Origin: Maribellus sediminis
Lineage (GTDB): Bacteria; Bacteroidota; Bacteroidia; Bacteroidales; Prolixibacteraceae
Reading direction: 5' to 3'
Length of the DNA stretch: 64,000 nucleotides
NCBI RefSeq assembly: GCF_011799805.1
Contig: NZ_WXUB01000001.1
Coordinates: forward strand, 186,001-250,000
Positions 19,601-27,696 of this stretch are shown in pieces. The notes under the pieces are model-generated. The model saw only the letters and a program-made list of their open reading frames with translations, did no database searches and was not told the origin of the DNA. A program made the translations under genes and the position numbers. Each line of letters opens with the position of its first letter. Position 1 is the stretch's first letter.

Positions 19601-20416
19601 TCGTTTCAGGTGATTTTAGAATTGAATGGTGATAGGGTTATCATGGAAGGTAGTGTGGGATGTACATTTAGAAGTGTAGAATTCATTGCCTCTGATGAAC
19701 AATTTGTAAAAATTGGTCCATCCGGAATGATTACTTCAAATGATGTTAAGAACGAAAATTTTTCGTTCGAGCTTACAAATAAAAATGGGGAAATACGGTT
19801 AAAGGGAGACAAAGGAACTTTCTGGACCAATTTGAGCTTTACTGCTGTTGAAGGGAAAAAATATCTGATTACTGATCATGAAGTTGTTGAAGTAAAGGTT
19901 GACCCATTAATTATTTTAAATGGGGAAAAAACGGATAAATCCATGAGTGAGATTACTGGGGCTAATGTTGGCTCGATGACAATATTAAAAGATGCTACAG
20001 CCAGTGAATTGTATAACGAGGAAGGTAGAAACGGTGTGGTTGTCATAAACACCAAAGATTACAAAATAAGCACTGAATTAGACCTGCGTAAATTCTTTGC
20101 CCGTAATATGAAGTATCCGTATATAGCTGTGGAAAATAATCAGGAGGGAGTAGCTAAAGTAGCTGTGAAAACTGATAGTAGAGGAGCAGTGCGGGAAATT
20201 CTTGATAACATACCCGAAAATGCAACCGCTGTTGGTGAAGTAGTTGTAGTGGCTTATAAAAGTGATTCTCCTGAAGGTAACGGTTTGGAGCATGCTGATC
20301 AGGTTTTTGAAAAGGAAGTTAAACGGGTAATCGGCAAGCTTCCGCTAATTGATATTCCTGAACTCAAAGGGAATTTGGTATTTACCGTAAAGTTCGTACT
20401 GCAAAAAAGAGAATGA
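16601..20416 (+). CDS. M56 (BlaR1-like) sensor fused to TonB, regulatory and plug-like modules
   Basis: 1271 residues. The N-terminal membrane part (TM helices at about 10-25, 36-55, 88-112 and 265-285) holds the zinc peptidase motif HEEIH at 166-170 and a downstream NLEYLTDHEV helix. After residue 290 the protein is exported: a TonB C-terminal-like domain (about 560-656, PEFPGGEPALRNYI to VPVKFEL), a carboxypeptidase-regulatory-like domain (678-750), a receptor-plug-like segment (796-845, QPLYVVDGK to NGVFLITTKG), a second regulatory-like domain (880-950), a second plug-like segment (about 1100-1155) and a TonB-like C-terminus (1158-1271). Bacteroidota BlaR1 proteins often end in a TonB domain; this order of repeated receptor-derived modules is unusual. 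The likely role is cleaving BlaI after an envelope signal. Confidence 0.85.
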   Translation: MESFLIYIGKSSLAAGAFYLLYLALFQNRKQFVFNRIYLPVSLALSFLIPLITFTSIRYIEARPVEYTGYAYLAESTAVSVVPEFQLQWYHYLSALYVLGMAVFVLYLILGHVRALNIVKNSRLTCLFNVKVNVTLKDVHPFSFFNKIVISENTLEHPGLPLIVQHEEIHVREKHTLDILFAELLFLLQWFNPFAWLIKSAIKDNLEYLTDHEVVKTNNPQAYQLAMLELLHKQSVAPFLTALNGSQLKNRIVMMKKKTENKYALLKQLVVLPLLAILVMGLSNKEVKTEIVQPEKQIEIVVDGKAIPKDDLRLRSVDFSVGINSEIIIDALDVDNVIATSLDITDQINVLYIRTSDYLPGSDAEFEYHTTKNINLDERRLNDEYFYAIDGKIVSKQEFTEKGKKGFENVVFLTGKDATGKYGESYNGVLADATSGVSNFVISSEGEQIDTKINEQIRFHDNDVPDPRTEQFSRFMNNMHKDGNVVLDPHDAELPYITVDGERLTNKLMISEDDIVSIQANQPPWSDSMGEDYKYGEIRITTIKSSFPGNRDDESLTEKQKPEFPGGEPALRNYIQSNLNYPQIAIFNGINGTVYVSFLIDENGKVVNPKVKGGVDPALDKEALRVVSSLPAWKPAEEDGQPVKADYTVPVKFELSEDLMREYKKVDWNGKLVMKYAYSVSGKVTDKQGQPISGAAVTIKGKSIGTVTDTDGNYKIGLNDENESLIFTSMGYQAREISVAGADNLDVRLETDKTSGSAGWTLSGGINGVVAANGDDVTITPSSSNGIKISTYGQEDNQPLYVVDGKIQASLDYLNPADIESLSVLKDQSSTALFGEKGKNGVFLITTKGAEQKTISPSEKSQASISNKAAPESVVKETIYKVTGKVTDENGDPVPGTSVLIKGTTLGTVTDFFGLYEIRYGKPIETLIFKMNGLETIERKVANETTMDVCLKPMKSEEMEKLEDNSVEKNDAVDNPDIELKYGKPVGRSVFSSEPTHLLSSFQVILELNGDRVIMEGSVGCTFRSVEFIASDEQFVKIGPSGMITSNDVKNENFSFELTNKNGEIRLKGDKGTFWTNLSFTAVEGKKYLITDHEVVEVKVDPLIILNGEKTDKSMSEITGANVGSMTILKDATASELYNEEGRNGVVVINTKDYKISTELDLRKFFARNMKYPYIAVENNQEGVAKVAVKTDSRGAVREILDNIPENATAVGEVVVVAYKSDSPEGNGLEHADQVFEKEVKRVIGKLPLIDIPELKGNLVFTVKFVLQKRE

Positions 20417-20433
20417 ATTTACTCCCGATTCTA

Positions 20434-20487
20434 AAAAAAAGGATGGCATCCGTTTCTGATTCGTATCAGACGGATGCCATCCTTTTT
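20434..20487. terminator. Bidirectional terminator
   Basis: AAAAAAGGATGGCATCCGT pairs perfectly with ACGGATGCCATCCTTTTTT, with an inner CTGAT-TCGT-ATCAG stem. It serves the M56 gene on the plus strand and the GH97 gene on the minus strand. Confidence 0.9.
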
Positions 20488-20516
20488 TCTTGAAGCTAAT
20501 TACTTGAAGCTTGCGA

Positions 20517-22466
20517 CTATTTTTTGCTAATAATAGCCACCCAGCCACCACCGGGAGCCATTTTAACTTTTACAGTAGAACCTGAAGTAACCTGCACTGT
20601 TTCCTGTGCAAAATCGGCTGCGTGTTTGTCGGCGTTTATGCCATCTTTCCACACTTTCATGGTATAAGTTCCGTTGCCCAGGAAATCGAGTTTCAGTTCC
20701 ATCTCTCGCGGATCCCAGTCGGTTAATGCCCCAACGTACCAGGTGTCGCCCGAGCGGCGTGCAATGGCAACATAATCGCTTACTTTGGCTTCCAGTACTT
20801 TGGTATCGTCCCAGGTTGAAGGAACTGCAGAAAGGAATTCCATACATTCCGGCTCGCGGTAGTAATTCGATGGATTATCGGCCAGCATCTGTAGCGGGCT
20901 TTCAAACACCACATACAAGCCCAACTGGTGACAGCGGGTACCCATGCTCATCGGTTCAGTGAAAACAGGATTGAAATTTAACTTGGTTTTATTGATCATT
21001 GCACCCGGTGTGTAATCCATCGGGCCGGCAACCATGCGGATAAATGGCAGGGTAAGGTTGTGCTCCGGATCGGGCAGTTCCGACCATTTGTTGTTCTCCA
21101 GCCCTCTTACTCCTTCGTATGAAATTACGTTGGGGTAGGCTCTGTCGAGACCAACCGGTTTATAGGCTCCGTGAAAATCGACCAGCAATTCGCGTTTGGC
21201 ACATTCCTTTGCAATTTTTTCGTAGAAGTTCACCATCCACTGATCGTCGCGCTGCATGAAATCGATTTTAATGCCTTTCACTCCCCAGGCTTTAAACTGG
21301 TCGAGTGCTTCAATAAGTTTATCGTCGAGCGTTTTCCATACCACCCAAAGTATGATATCTACGTTTTTGGATTTGCCGTAATCAACAAGTTCCCGGATGT
21401 CAATGTCATCAACCACATCCAGTACATCGCCAAGGTGGTACCAGCCTTCATCCAGAATAATGTAATCGAGGCCGTATTTCGAAGCAAAGTCGATGTAATA
21501 CTTATAGGTTTGATTGTTAATTCCCGATTCAAAATCAACTCCGTAAATGTTGTTGGCATTCCACCAGTCCCAGGCTACTTTCCCCGGTTTAATCCAGTCG
21601 GTGTTTTCAATAAGCTGTTCCGGTGCCAGTTGATAGATCAGGTCCGATTGAATCAGATCGGCATCATTTTCAGTGATCAGCATAACACGCCACGGGAAAT
21701 TACGCGGGCCGCTGCACTCGGCAATATAATCGGCATATTTCGTGGGTTTCATATCCCGGTCTCTGATCAGTTCTTCTTCCAAAACAACTCCGGGGAATTT
21801 ACCGACCAAAGCATTTGCATTTTCGTCGCTCCCCTGCAGCCACAAACCGGCATAGTCCAGCAATCCCGATTCCGAGATATAGGTTTTTACGTTGTTTCCG
21901 CAATCAACCAGCATTCCGGTAGAACAAAAACGATCGCTTCCAACGTTCGAAAGTTTGTCGCGCAGGTACACGCGTTCCTGGTGACTCATAAAACTTTCTT
22001 CTTCGGGGAACCAAATATTGTGATCGGCCGGAAAGTTGAAGTTTACTTCTTCGCTCATTACTTTATAATCGCCTTTTTTATTCGATACCCAGCGATAGGC
22101 AGCGCCTTTGTCGTAGGCACGAACCTCAAGCGAATGGTCTTTAAACGAAAGTGTAAGCTGATTGTATTCATCTTTTATTGTGGCAAATTTGCGCTGCACC
22201 ACCGGTTTCAATTCCTGGGAAACCGAAGCAGTTTTCGCTTTTTTTACCTTTTCGCCGATTCCCCACGAGGTAGCATCATCAAGTGTCATAGAAATGGTTG
22301 AAGGAGCAATAATTGCTTTCCCATTCAACAGAACCTCATAACTTATTTTTTCACCGACAGCGATTTTTACTGTAATTTTTCCGGTAGGAGACTCGAGTGT
22401 GTAATCCTTTGCTGCCAGGTTAAAGCCAAGTACCAGCAAAGCAAACAGAAAGATTAGTTGTTTCAT
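20517..22466 (-). CDS. Glycoside hydrolase family 97
   Basis: 649 residues: signal peptide 1-19, an N-terminal beta-supersandwich (about 21-275), a catalytic TIM barrel (about 290-545) and a C-terminal beta domain ending in GGGWVAIISKK. GH97 enzymes are Ca-dependent exo-alpha-glycosidases in the periplasm. D402 in VKGIKIDFMQRDD stands where retaining members have their Asp nucleophile, and E451 in ISYEGVRGLENN fits the acid/base position. The inverting SusB type lacks that Asp. An alpha-galactosidase-like specificity is therefore inferred. It is transcribed alone; TAATTTTG (22508-22501, minus strand) is a possible -7 box. Confidence 0.9.
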   Translation of the reverse strand: MKQLIFLFALLVLGFNLAAKDYTLESPTGKITVKIAVGEKISYEVLLNGKAIIAPSTISMTLDDATSWGIGEKVKKAKTASVSQELKPVVQRKFATIKDEYNQLTLSFKDHSLEVRAYDKGAAYRWVSNKKGDYKVMSEEVNFNFPADHNIWFPEEESFMSHQERVYLRDKLSNVGSDRFCSTGMLVDCGNNVKTYISESGLLDYAGLWLQGSDENANALVGKFPGVVLEEELIRDRDMKPTKYADYIAECSGPRNFPWRVMLITENDADLIQSDLIYQLAPEQLIENTDWIKPGKVAWDWWNANNIYGVDFESGINNQTYKYYIDFASKYGLDYIILDEGWYHLGDVLDVVDDIDIRELVDYGKSKNVDIILWVVWKTLDDKLIEALDQFKAWGVKGIKIDFMQRDDQWMVNFYEKIAKECAKRELLVDFHGAYKPVGLDRAYPNVISYEGVRGLENNKWSELPDPEHNLTLPFIRMVAGPMDYTPGAMINKTKLNFNPVFTEPMSMGTRCHQLGLYVVFESPLQMLADNPSNYYREPECMEFLSAVPSTWDDTKVLEAKVSDYVAIARRSGDTWYVGALTDWDPREMELKLDFLGNGTYTMKVWKDGINADKHAADFAQETVQVTSGSTVKVKMAPGGGWVAIISKK

Positions 22467-22595
22467 TTTTATCAGGTTTAATATTTAGTTTTCGAAAGTA
22501 CAAAATTATTCCCGTGCCGAACTGTCACATATGTTTACAATGCTGGTATAAATTATTTTTTATGCTTAAATTCAGATTTTAAATGCGAACAGATC

Positions 22596-23330
22596 ATGAA
22601 AAATACGACACTTTTACTGCTTCTTGTAATGATTTTTAGTCAGAGTAAGCTAATGGCAACCGAATTTGAAAAAGATGTATTTCAAACTTCGAAAGGCGAA
22701 TTAACCATCAGTTTTATTGGGCACGGAACGCTAATGATGAAGTTTAACGACAAAGTCATCCATATTGACCCGGTTTCGGGCTATGCCGATTATGCAAGCC
22801 TGCCAAAGGCCGACTTGATTTTAATTACCCATGAACATGGCGACCACCTGGATGCGAAAGCTATCGATGCCGTTAAAAAGGACAATACCAGTATTGTGTT
22901 AACTGCCAAATGCAACGAAAAATACAAGGGGACAGACGTCATGAAGAATGGCAACACCAAAATGTTTGATGGCATCGAGGTAACAGCGGTGCCGGCTTAT
23001 AACATCAAGCATGTGCGTGCCGAAGGGCAGCCTTTTCATCCAAAGGGTGTAGGAAATGGTTATGTCATTCGCTTTGGCAACAAAAAAGTATATGTGGCCG
23101 GCGATACCGAAAATATTCCTGAAATGGCCGATTTAAAGGCAATCGACATTGCGTTTCTTCCCATGAACCTACCCTATACCATGACACCTGAGATGTGTGC
23201 GGAAGCTGCGAAATCGTTTCAACCCAAAGTTTTGTATCCCTACCATTTCGGAGATACCGATACTAAAGAGTTGTTAAACCTCCTAAAATATCAGAATAAA
23301 ATAGAGGTGCGTATCCGCAAATTGAATTAA
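22596..23330 (+). CDS. Secreted MBL-fold metal-dependent hydrolase
   Basis: 244 residues with a signal peptide (1-21). The metallo-beta-lactamase-fold motif THEHGDH is at 78-84, followed by AVPAYN, GDTENIPEM with the bridging Asp, and LYPYHFGDTD with the last His. The pattern is that of UlaG-like lactonase or L-ascorbate-6-phosphate hydrolase relatives, which in Bacteroidota are often exported with unknown substrates. A glycan- or sulfur-linked role cannot be told from sequence. It stands just before the sulfur region but appears to be a separate unit. Confidence 0.85.
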   Translation: MKNTTLLLLLVMIFSQSKLMATEFEKDVFQTSKGELTISFIGHGTLMMKFNDKVIHIDPVSGYADYASLPKADLILITHEHGDHLDAKAIDAVKKDNTSIVLTAKCNEKYKGTDVMKNGNTKMFDGIEVTAVPAYNIKHVRAEGQPFHPKGVGNGYVIRFGNKKVYVAGDTENIPEMADLKAIDIAFLPMNLPYTMTPEMCAEAAKSFQPKVLYPYHFGDTDTKELLNLLKYQNKIEVRIRKLN

Positions 23331-23419
23331 AAAAACCGGGCAAATTAAGATCAACATACCTGGTTAGTGAGGTACAAACTTTCTCATTATTTCACCGTAA
23401 ACATGAGTTTAAGTTGTGT

Positions 23420-23626
23420 TTATTTTGCTGCTTTGTTGCAGCCTCTGTAAATGCAAATTGAAGTTGCTGTGAGACCGATTGCTGCGAACGCAATAAGAAA
23501 ACCGTAAAAAATATTTGCAGATAAATTGGCACAGCACGACAGGAAGCCAAGTAGCAGTGTCGCAAAGAAACCTAATATTCCCCAAAGTCCCAGGTTGTAG
23601 CAAATAAGCACTAAAATCTTTTTCAT
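23420..23626 (-). CDS. Small membrane protein
   Basis: 68 residues from MKKILVLICYNLGLWGILGF, with two hydrophobic helices around a SCCANLS turn and a short C-terminal tail carrying RGCNKAAK. The open frame extends upstream to 23779, but that part is unlike a protein N-terminus; the ATG at 23626 gives a normal opening. No family was recognised. It is divergent from the Crp/Fnr gene and near its regulatory site. Confidence 0.5.
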   Translation of the reverse strand: MKKILVLICYNLGLWGILGFFATLLLGFLSCCANLSANIFYGFLIAFAAIGLTATSICIYRGCNKAAK

Positions 23627-23764
23627 AGCCTTGTATTTAAATGAATAATTTCCTGGTATAAAAATAGATTTCAAAATGAACAAAAGATCAAAAAAGAATA
23701 TGGCAATCAGCAAATGTTCGGGTGATATTTTGTATTTTTGAAGTTGAGGAAAGTAACGACAGAG

Positions 23765-23780
23765 TGTGATATATTGCACA
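23765..23780. promoter_or_regulatory. Crp-like palindrome
   Basis: TGTGATATATTGCACA is one base from the Crp consensus TGTGA-N6-TCACA, within the longer dyad GTGTG-N8-CACAC. It lies about 63 bp before the Crp/Fnr gene, so autoregulation is a reasonable guess. Confidence 0.5.
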
Positions 23781-23842
23781 CATTATCAGTAAAACATCAC
23801 AATAGAAACTGCCATATTGCAGATTAACCGAAGCAAAAAATA

Positions 23843-24541
23843 ATGGCGATGGGATATAAAAAAGAAACTTGCCTGAACTGTACCATCAAATCAAATGTGG
23901 TGTCTTCGCTTACTGAAAAGGAACTGGCCCGCCTCGAGACCGGTTGTCTTCAAAATGTATTTGAGAAAGGTGAACTGATATTCAAGGAAGGTATGCCGGC
24001 CAACCATATCGTTTACATTCGCGAAGGTTTTGTGAAACTCAGTAAAAAAGGAATAGGAGGAAAAGATTATATACTGAGTATTGCCAAGAAAGGTGCCTAT
24101 CTCGGAATCAATAACTTGAATAAAAAAACACGTTTATATTACACTTCGGCCATTGCGTTAACCACTACCGAGCTGTGCTTCATCGATATTGAACTGTTTG
24201 GAATGTTATTAAAAGAGAACGGCAAATTTGCCACCGAGGTGATCTATTATATTTTCGATGACGAAATGAATTATTTCGACCGCTTGGTAAATAACGTACA
24301 ACAACAGGTGCCGGGAAGACTGGCTAACACCTTGTTTTATTTCAAAAACCAGGTTTATGGTTCTAATCCTTTCAAGATGAACATTACGAAAGTTGAGCTT
24401 GCTTCGTTAATCGGCACTTCACGCGAAAGTGTAACACGCCTGTTAAAAGAGTTTCAGGAAGAAGGGATAATCCGGGCAGATAAAAATGCCATTACCATTC
24501 TCGACGAGAAAAAACTAAAGGAAATACAACAGAAAGGCTAG
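23843..24541 (+). CDS. Crp/Fnr family transcriptional regulator (A)
   Basis: 232 residues: an N-terminal cyclic-nucleotide-binding-fold domain (about 25-145; FEKGELIFKEGMPANHIVYI), a dimerisation helix, and a helix-turn-helix at about 185-215 (KVELASLIGTSRESVTRLLK, the Crp_2 type with E and S-V-R contacts). C10 and C13 form an N-terminal CxxC that could bind iron or sense redox, but only two Cys are present in that region. The cAMP phosphate-binding motif is not evident. A Crp-like palindrome lies upstream. It is tail-to-tail with a second such regulator, the two stops sharing the palindrome CTAG. Confidence 0.9.
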   Translation: MAMGYKKETCLNCTIKSNVVSSLTEKELARLETGCLQNVFEKGELIFKEGMPANHIVYIREGFVKLSKKGIGGKDYILSIAKKGAYLGINNLNKKTRLYYTSAIALTTTELCFIDIELFGMLLKENGKFATEVIYYIFDDEMNYFDRLVNNVQQQVPGRLANTLFYFKNQVYGSNPFKMNITKVELASLIGTSRESVTRLLKEFQEEGIIRADKNAITILDEKKLKEIQQKG

Positions 24542-25230
24542 CCTACCATGCTGAGGTGGCGTATTTTTTCGTAGTTCAATATGGATATTTCACTGCCTTT
24601 CATCTCGATAATTTTATCGCCAACAAAATCTTTTATTACCCTTGAAAGGCTTTCCTGAGACATGTTGGTAACGGCCGCCATTTCCTTTTTTGAAATGGGT
24701 ACTTTGAATTTTTTGCGTCGATAGATACGCAGACTCAGGCACAATAAAAGGTCGGCAAATCGTCCGTGCAACTGTTTCAGTGTGAGACAAGCTGTGCGGT
24801 CGTACCAGAATAATGATTCATCGCTTAGCTGCTTCATCAGACTTGCTGCGAAACCTGCGTTCTGATTGATAAAATCCTGAATAGTGCTTTTGTCGTGCAA
24901 GCAAACTTTTGTTTCGGTGTAGGCCTGCACCGAATATGGGTACAGGTTTTTACCAAAAAGTGCCTGCAAACCGAGCAATTTTCCTTTTCCTTCAATGGAT
25001 AGGATCATTTCTTCATGACCATTTTCACGATACAGTTTAACCAAACCCGTTTTCAGGTAAACCAGATGGCTGGCCATCACTCCCTGTTTAAAAATGGTTT
25101 CACCCTTTTTAAAAGTAATTTCTGCCCTGTTTCGGTTTATCTCGATTAATTGCTCAACAGTGAGTTCTTTGAATGGAAGAGACATACAGGCGCATCCGGT
25201 GCACTTTTGAATTAGTTTTGAATTTGGCAT
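24538..25230 (-). CDS. Crp/Fnr family transcriptional regulator (B)
   Basis: 230 residues: a sensor domain at about 20-140 and a helix-turn-helix with EMAAVTNMSQESLSRVIKDF. The N-terminus has three close Cys in KCTGCACM (10, 13, 15), as in redox-sensing members of the family. The ATG at 25230 was chosen over an in-frame TTG at 25263, which would add 11 residues of unlikely sequence. A perfect Fnr-type box lies 70 bp upstream, between this gene and the divergent rhodanese operon; control of both by this or a related regulator is inferred. Confidence 0.9.
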   Translation of the reverse strand: MPNSKLIQKCTGCACMSLPFKELTVEQLIEINRNRAEITFKKGETIFKQGVMASHLVYLKTGLVKLYRENGHEEMILSIEGKGKLLGLQALFGKNLYPYSVQAYTETKVCLHDKSTIQDFINQNAGFAASLMKQLSDESLFWYDRTACLTLKQLHGRFADLLLCLSLRIYRRKKFKVPISKKEMAAVTNMSQESLSRVIKDFVGDKIIEMKGSEISILNYEKIRHLSMVG

Positions 25231-25263
25231 TTTTAGCTCACTTAAGGGCACGAAGATAATCAA

Positions 25264-25591
25264 TTAGCACTTATAATTTTTATAACATCAATCATATTCT
25301 TGATATAGATCAAAAATAGTAATGAGTACGAAGGTAATTCACCTTGAGGCGCTTGAACCGGTTTTTGTCGTCTCAAATTGTCATGCATTCTATTTTTGAA
25401 ACGTCGGTTATGCGACTCAAATTTTACTTAAAGCAGGACATGAGAGAGGCAATTTTTTTATTGTTTTTGGTGCAAGTTATATGCTTGCCGAAAAAGAACT
25501 TCCCCTTAAATTTTAATACCCTTTTAATAAAACCGGGATCGCCTTTCCGGTTCACTGCAGAACTATTCAATAACCTATAATTCTATTAAAA
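25264..25591. other. Divergent regulatory region
   Basis: Holds the Fnr-type box (25300-25313), an additional half site ATCAA at 25287-25291, and a -7-like TATTTTTG at 25391-25398 towards the rhodanese operon. A 78-codon frame at 25344-25580 has no protein features and was not called. The leader to the rhodanese gene is long, about 190 bp. Confidence 0.5.
25300..25313. promoter_or_regulatory. Perfect Fnr-type box
   Basis: TTGATATAGATCAA, a perfect TTGAT-N4-ATCAA dyad. If TATCTTCG (minus strand, 25258-25251) is the -7 box of regulator B, the dyad is centred near -61. Confidence 0.65.
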
Positions 25592-26575
25592 ATGAAAAAG
25601 TACATTTTTTACACGCTTTTTTTAGCCCTCGTGGCTTCGATTTCTTTCACCGGATGTAAGTACGACGATCAGTGCGATTGTCCAGAAAATGGAGCAGATC
25701 CGTATGAAACATTAACATCGTATTTGGTTGAAAATGACATGGACCTCCCCGCTGTTTTAAGCTCGTGGATCACAGCACGTCCGGCAAGTGCCGATGAGGT
25801 TTCAACCTTTATTGCTACGTATGATATTTTCGATTTACGTGGTGAAACGGATTATGCCAACGGACATATTGAAGGTGCGGTAAACGTAACACTTGGTAAT
25901 TTGTTGGAAAAAGCAGCCAGTACAACAAAACCTATTCTTGCGGTTTGTTATACAGGGCAAACTGCTTCGCTTGCCGTTGTTGCACTTCGCTTAAGCGGAT
26001 ATGCTGATGCCAAGGTTTTAATGTGGGGAATGAGTGGATGGACTTCAACACTTAGCGGTCCGTGGTTAGCCAACTCTGGTAACGAAAACGGTGTAATTGG
26101 TGTTGGTAATGCCAACTGGACAAGTGATGCAGTTTCTTCCGATACATCTCACGATACTCCTGAACTTCTTGTTTCTGCGACCGACGGTGCCGGAATTCTT
26201 GAAGAACGCGTTGCAGCCTTACTTGAAAATGGCTTTAAAGGAGTTGCTTCATCAGCTGTTCTTGATGCTCCTGCCAGCTACATGATCAACAATTACTGGG
26301 CACTGGCTGATGTAGAACATTACGGACACATTACCGGAGCACACCGTATCAATCCGCTTTCAATTCAAAATGGTGAAATCGATTTATTAGATCCTGATAA
26401 ACAAATTTGTACTTACTGCTGGACAGGTCAGACTTCATCAATGATTACTGCTTATTTGAATGTATTGGGCTTTAACGCTGTTAGTTTGAAATTCGGAGCA
26501 AACAGCATGATTTATTCTGAATTAGAGAGCCACAAATTTGTTGCGCCAACAGTTGATTATCCTGTTGTAAAGTAA
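25592..26575 (+). CDS. Two-domain rhodanese lipoprotein (A)
   Basis: 327 residues. Lipobox SFTGC with the lipidated Cys at 22, so the protein is membrane-anchored outside the cytoplasm. Rhodanese domain 1 (about 70-160) has DLRGETDYANGHIEGA and the active loop CYTGQT (C119); domain 2 (about 225-310) has the loop CWTGQT (C286). Both loops keep the catalytic Cys, so both could carry persulfide, which is unusual because one domain is normally inactive. It is the paralogue of the lipoprotein at 34522. First gene of an operon with a porin (57-bp gap) and a secreted sulfurtransferase. Confidence 0.9.
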   Translation: MKKYIFYTLFLALVASISFTGCKYDDQCDCPENGADPYETLTSYLVENDMDLPAVLSSWITARPASADEVSTFIATYDIFDLRGETDYANGHIEGAVNVTLGNLLEKAASTTKPILAVCYTGQTASLAVVALRLSGYADAKVLMWGMSGWTSTLSGPWLANSGNENGVIGVGNANWTSDAVSSDTSHDTPELLVSATDGAGILEERVAALLENGFKGVASSAVLDAPASYMINNYWALADVEHYGHITGAHRINPLSIQNGEIDLLDPDKQICTYCWTGQTSSMITAYLNVLGFNAVSLKFGANSMIYSELESHKFVAPTVDYPVVK

Positions 26576-26632
26576 GCTGGCTCAATTGAGATCAACTTAT
26601 GAATCATTTTTCATTCATCTAAAAAGAAAATC

Positions 26633-27676
26633 ATGCGAAAGATATTATTTATAATTACCGCCGTTCTTTTTATTGGCTATACTGCCAATGCCCAGGGATG
26701 TGCAGAACCGGCATCGGAAGACGGTGTAAATGTGTTTGGATATTTACAGACTCAATACGATTACGGGTTTACGGAAGGTGATAACACTTCATCCTTTGGT
26801 TTTAACCGTGCACGAGTGGGTGTAATGGGCAATATCCCATACGATTTTAGTTACTATGTTTTACTCGAAACCAGTCCGTTTAAAAAAGACGGTCCAAAAG
26901 CTTATTTGCTCGATGCGTTTGTTACTTACTCGCGTTTCCCTTTTCTGAAGGTTAGTATGGGTTCGTTCAAATCGCCTTTCGGACAGGAATTGAGTACTCC
27001 GTGTAATGCGCTCTATACGATCAATCGATCAAAATTTGTGAACGAACTTACTGCTCCCGACCGCGATATGGGACTGATGTTACTGGGTGGAGCTGATACC
27101 ACTCTGTTTCAGTATTCGGTGGCATATATGAACGGAACCGGGTTACTGGTTGCCGATAAGGACAAATACAAAGACCTTGTTGGACGTTTGATCGTTCATC
27201 CGATCGACTGGTTTCAGTTTGCGGGTAGTTTCCGTTTAGGCAAATCCGTAAGCAGCGATGAAACTGTTGAAGATGCTGATGAAAGAAAACGTTTTGGAGC
27301 CGATTTCCAGATTGAAAAATTTGGATTCCTGGTTCAGGGCGAATACATCTGGGCCGAAGACAAAGGTTCGTACCTGGTTGGTGGCGGCTGTGGCGGCGAT
27401 CCTGAATTGGTTCAGGGTAGCGTTAAACGTCAGGGCCTTTCTATCATGGCACTTTATAATACACCCTGGAATCTGCAGCCCGTAATTAAATACGAAAATT
27501 ACGATGACGATATCGATTTTGACGGATACAACAACTACGAGCACGTTACCACAATTGGTTTCAACTATTTCTTCAACGAGTGGACTCGTCTGCAGGTGAA
27601 CTACGAATACAAGGCTGAGTGGGCAGGTGAGGTTGATAACGACATGTTAATGGTACAATTACAGGTGAAATTCTAA
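26633..27676 (+). CDS. OprP/OprO-like porin
   Basis: 347 residues with a signal peptide cut at ANA-QGC. The barrel opens with VFGYLQTQYDYGF and has FGFNRARVGVMGNIPYDFSY, LKVSMGSFKSPFGQEL and a closing aromatic strand LMVQLQVKF, typical of the phosphate-selective porin O/P family. Such porins pass anions. Placed between two periplasmic sulfurtransferases, it may admit thiosulfate or another sulfur oxyanion; this is inferred only. A Cys pair in the mature N-terminus and a GGGCGGD loop are atypical for porins. Confidence 0.85.
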   Translation: MRKILFIITAVLFIGYTANAQGCAEPASEDGVNVFGYLQTQYDYGFTEGDNTSSFGFNRARVGVMGNIPYDFSYYVLLETSPFKKDGPKAYLLDAFVTYSRFPFLKVSMGSFKSPFGQELSTPCNALYTINRSKFVNELTAPDRDMGLMLLGGADTTLFQYSVAYMNGTGLLVADKDKYKDLVGRLIVHPIDWFQFAGSFRLGKSVSSDETVEDADERKRFGADFQIEKFGFLVQGEYIWAEDKGSYLVGGGCGGDPELVQGSVKRQGLSIMALYNTPWNLQPVIKYENYDDDIDFDGYNNYEHVTTIGFNYFFNEWTRLQVNYEYKAEWAGEVDNDMLMVQLQVKF

Positions 27677-27696
27677 TTCTTCAAAAAATTTATACA

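Noticed and set aside
21171-22301. 376-codon frame antisense to the GH97 gene
   Set aside because: It mirrors the strong GH97 frame, and the translated product has no domain; a shadow frame.
25344-25580. 78-codon frame between the regulator and rhodanese operon
   Set aside because: Overlaps regulatory sequence, has no recognisable protein pattern, and its reading frame looks random.
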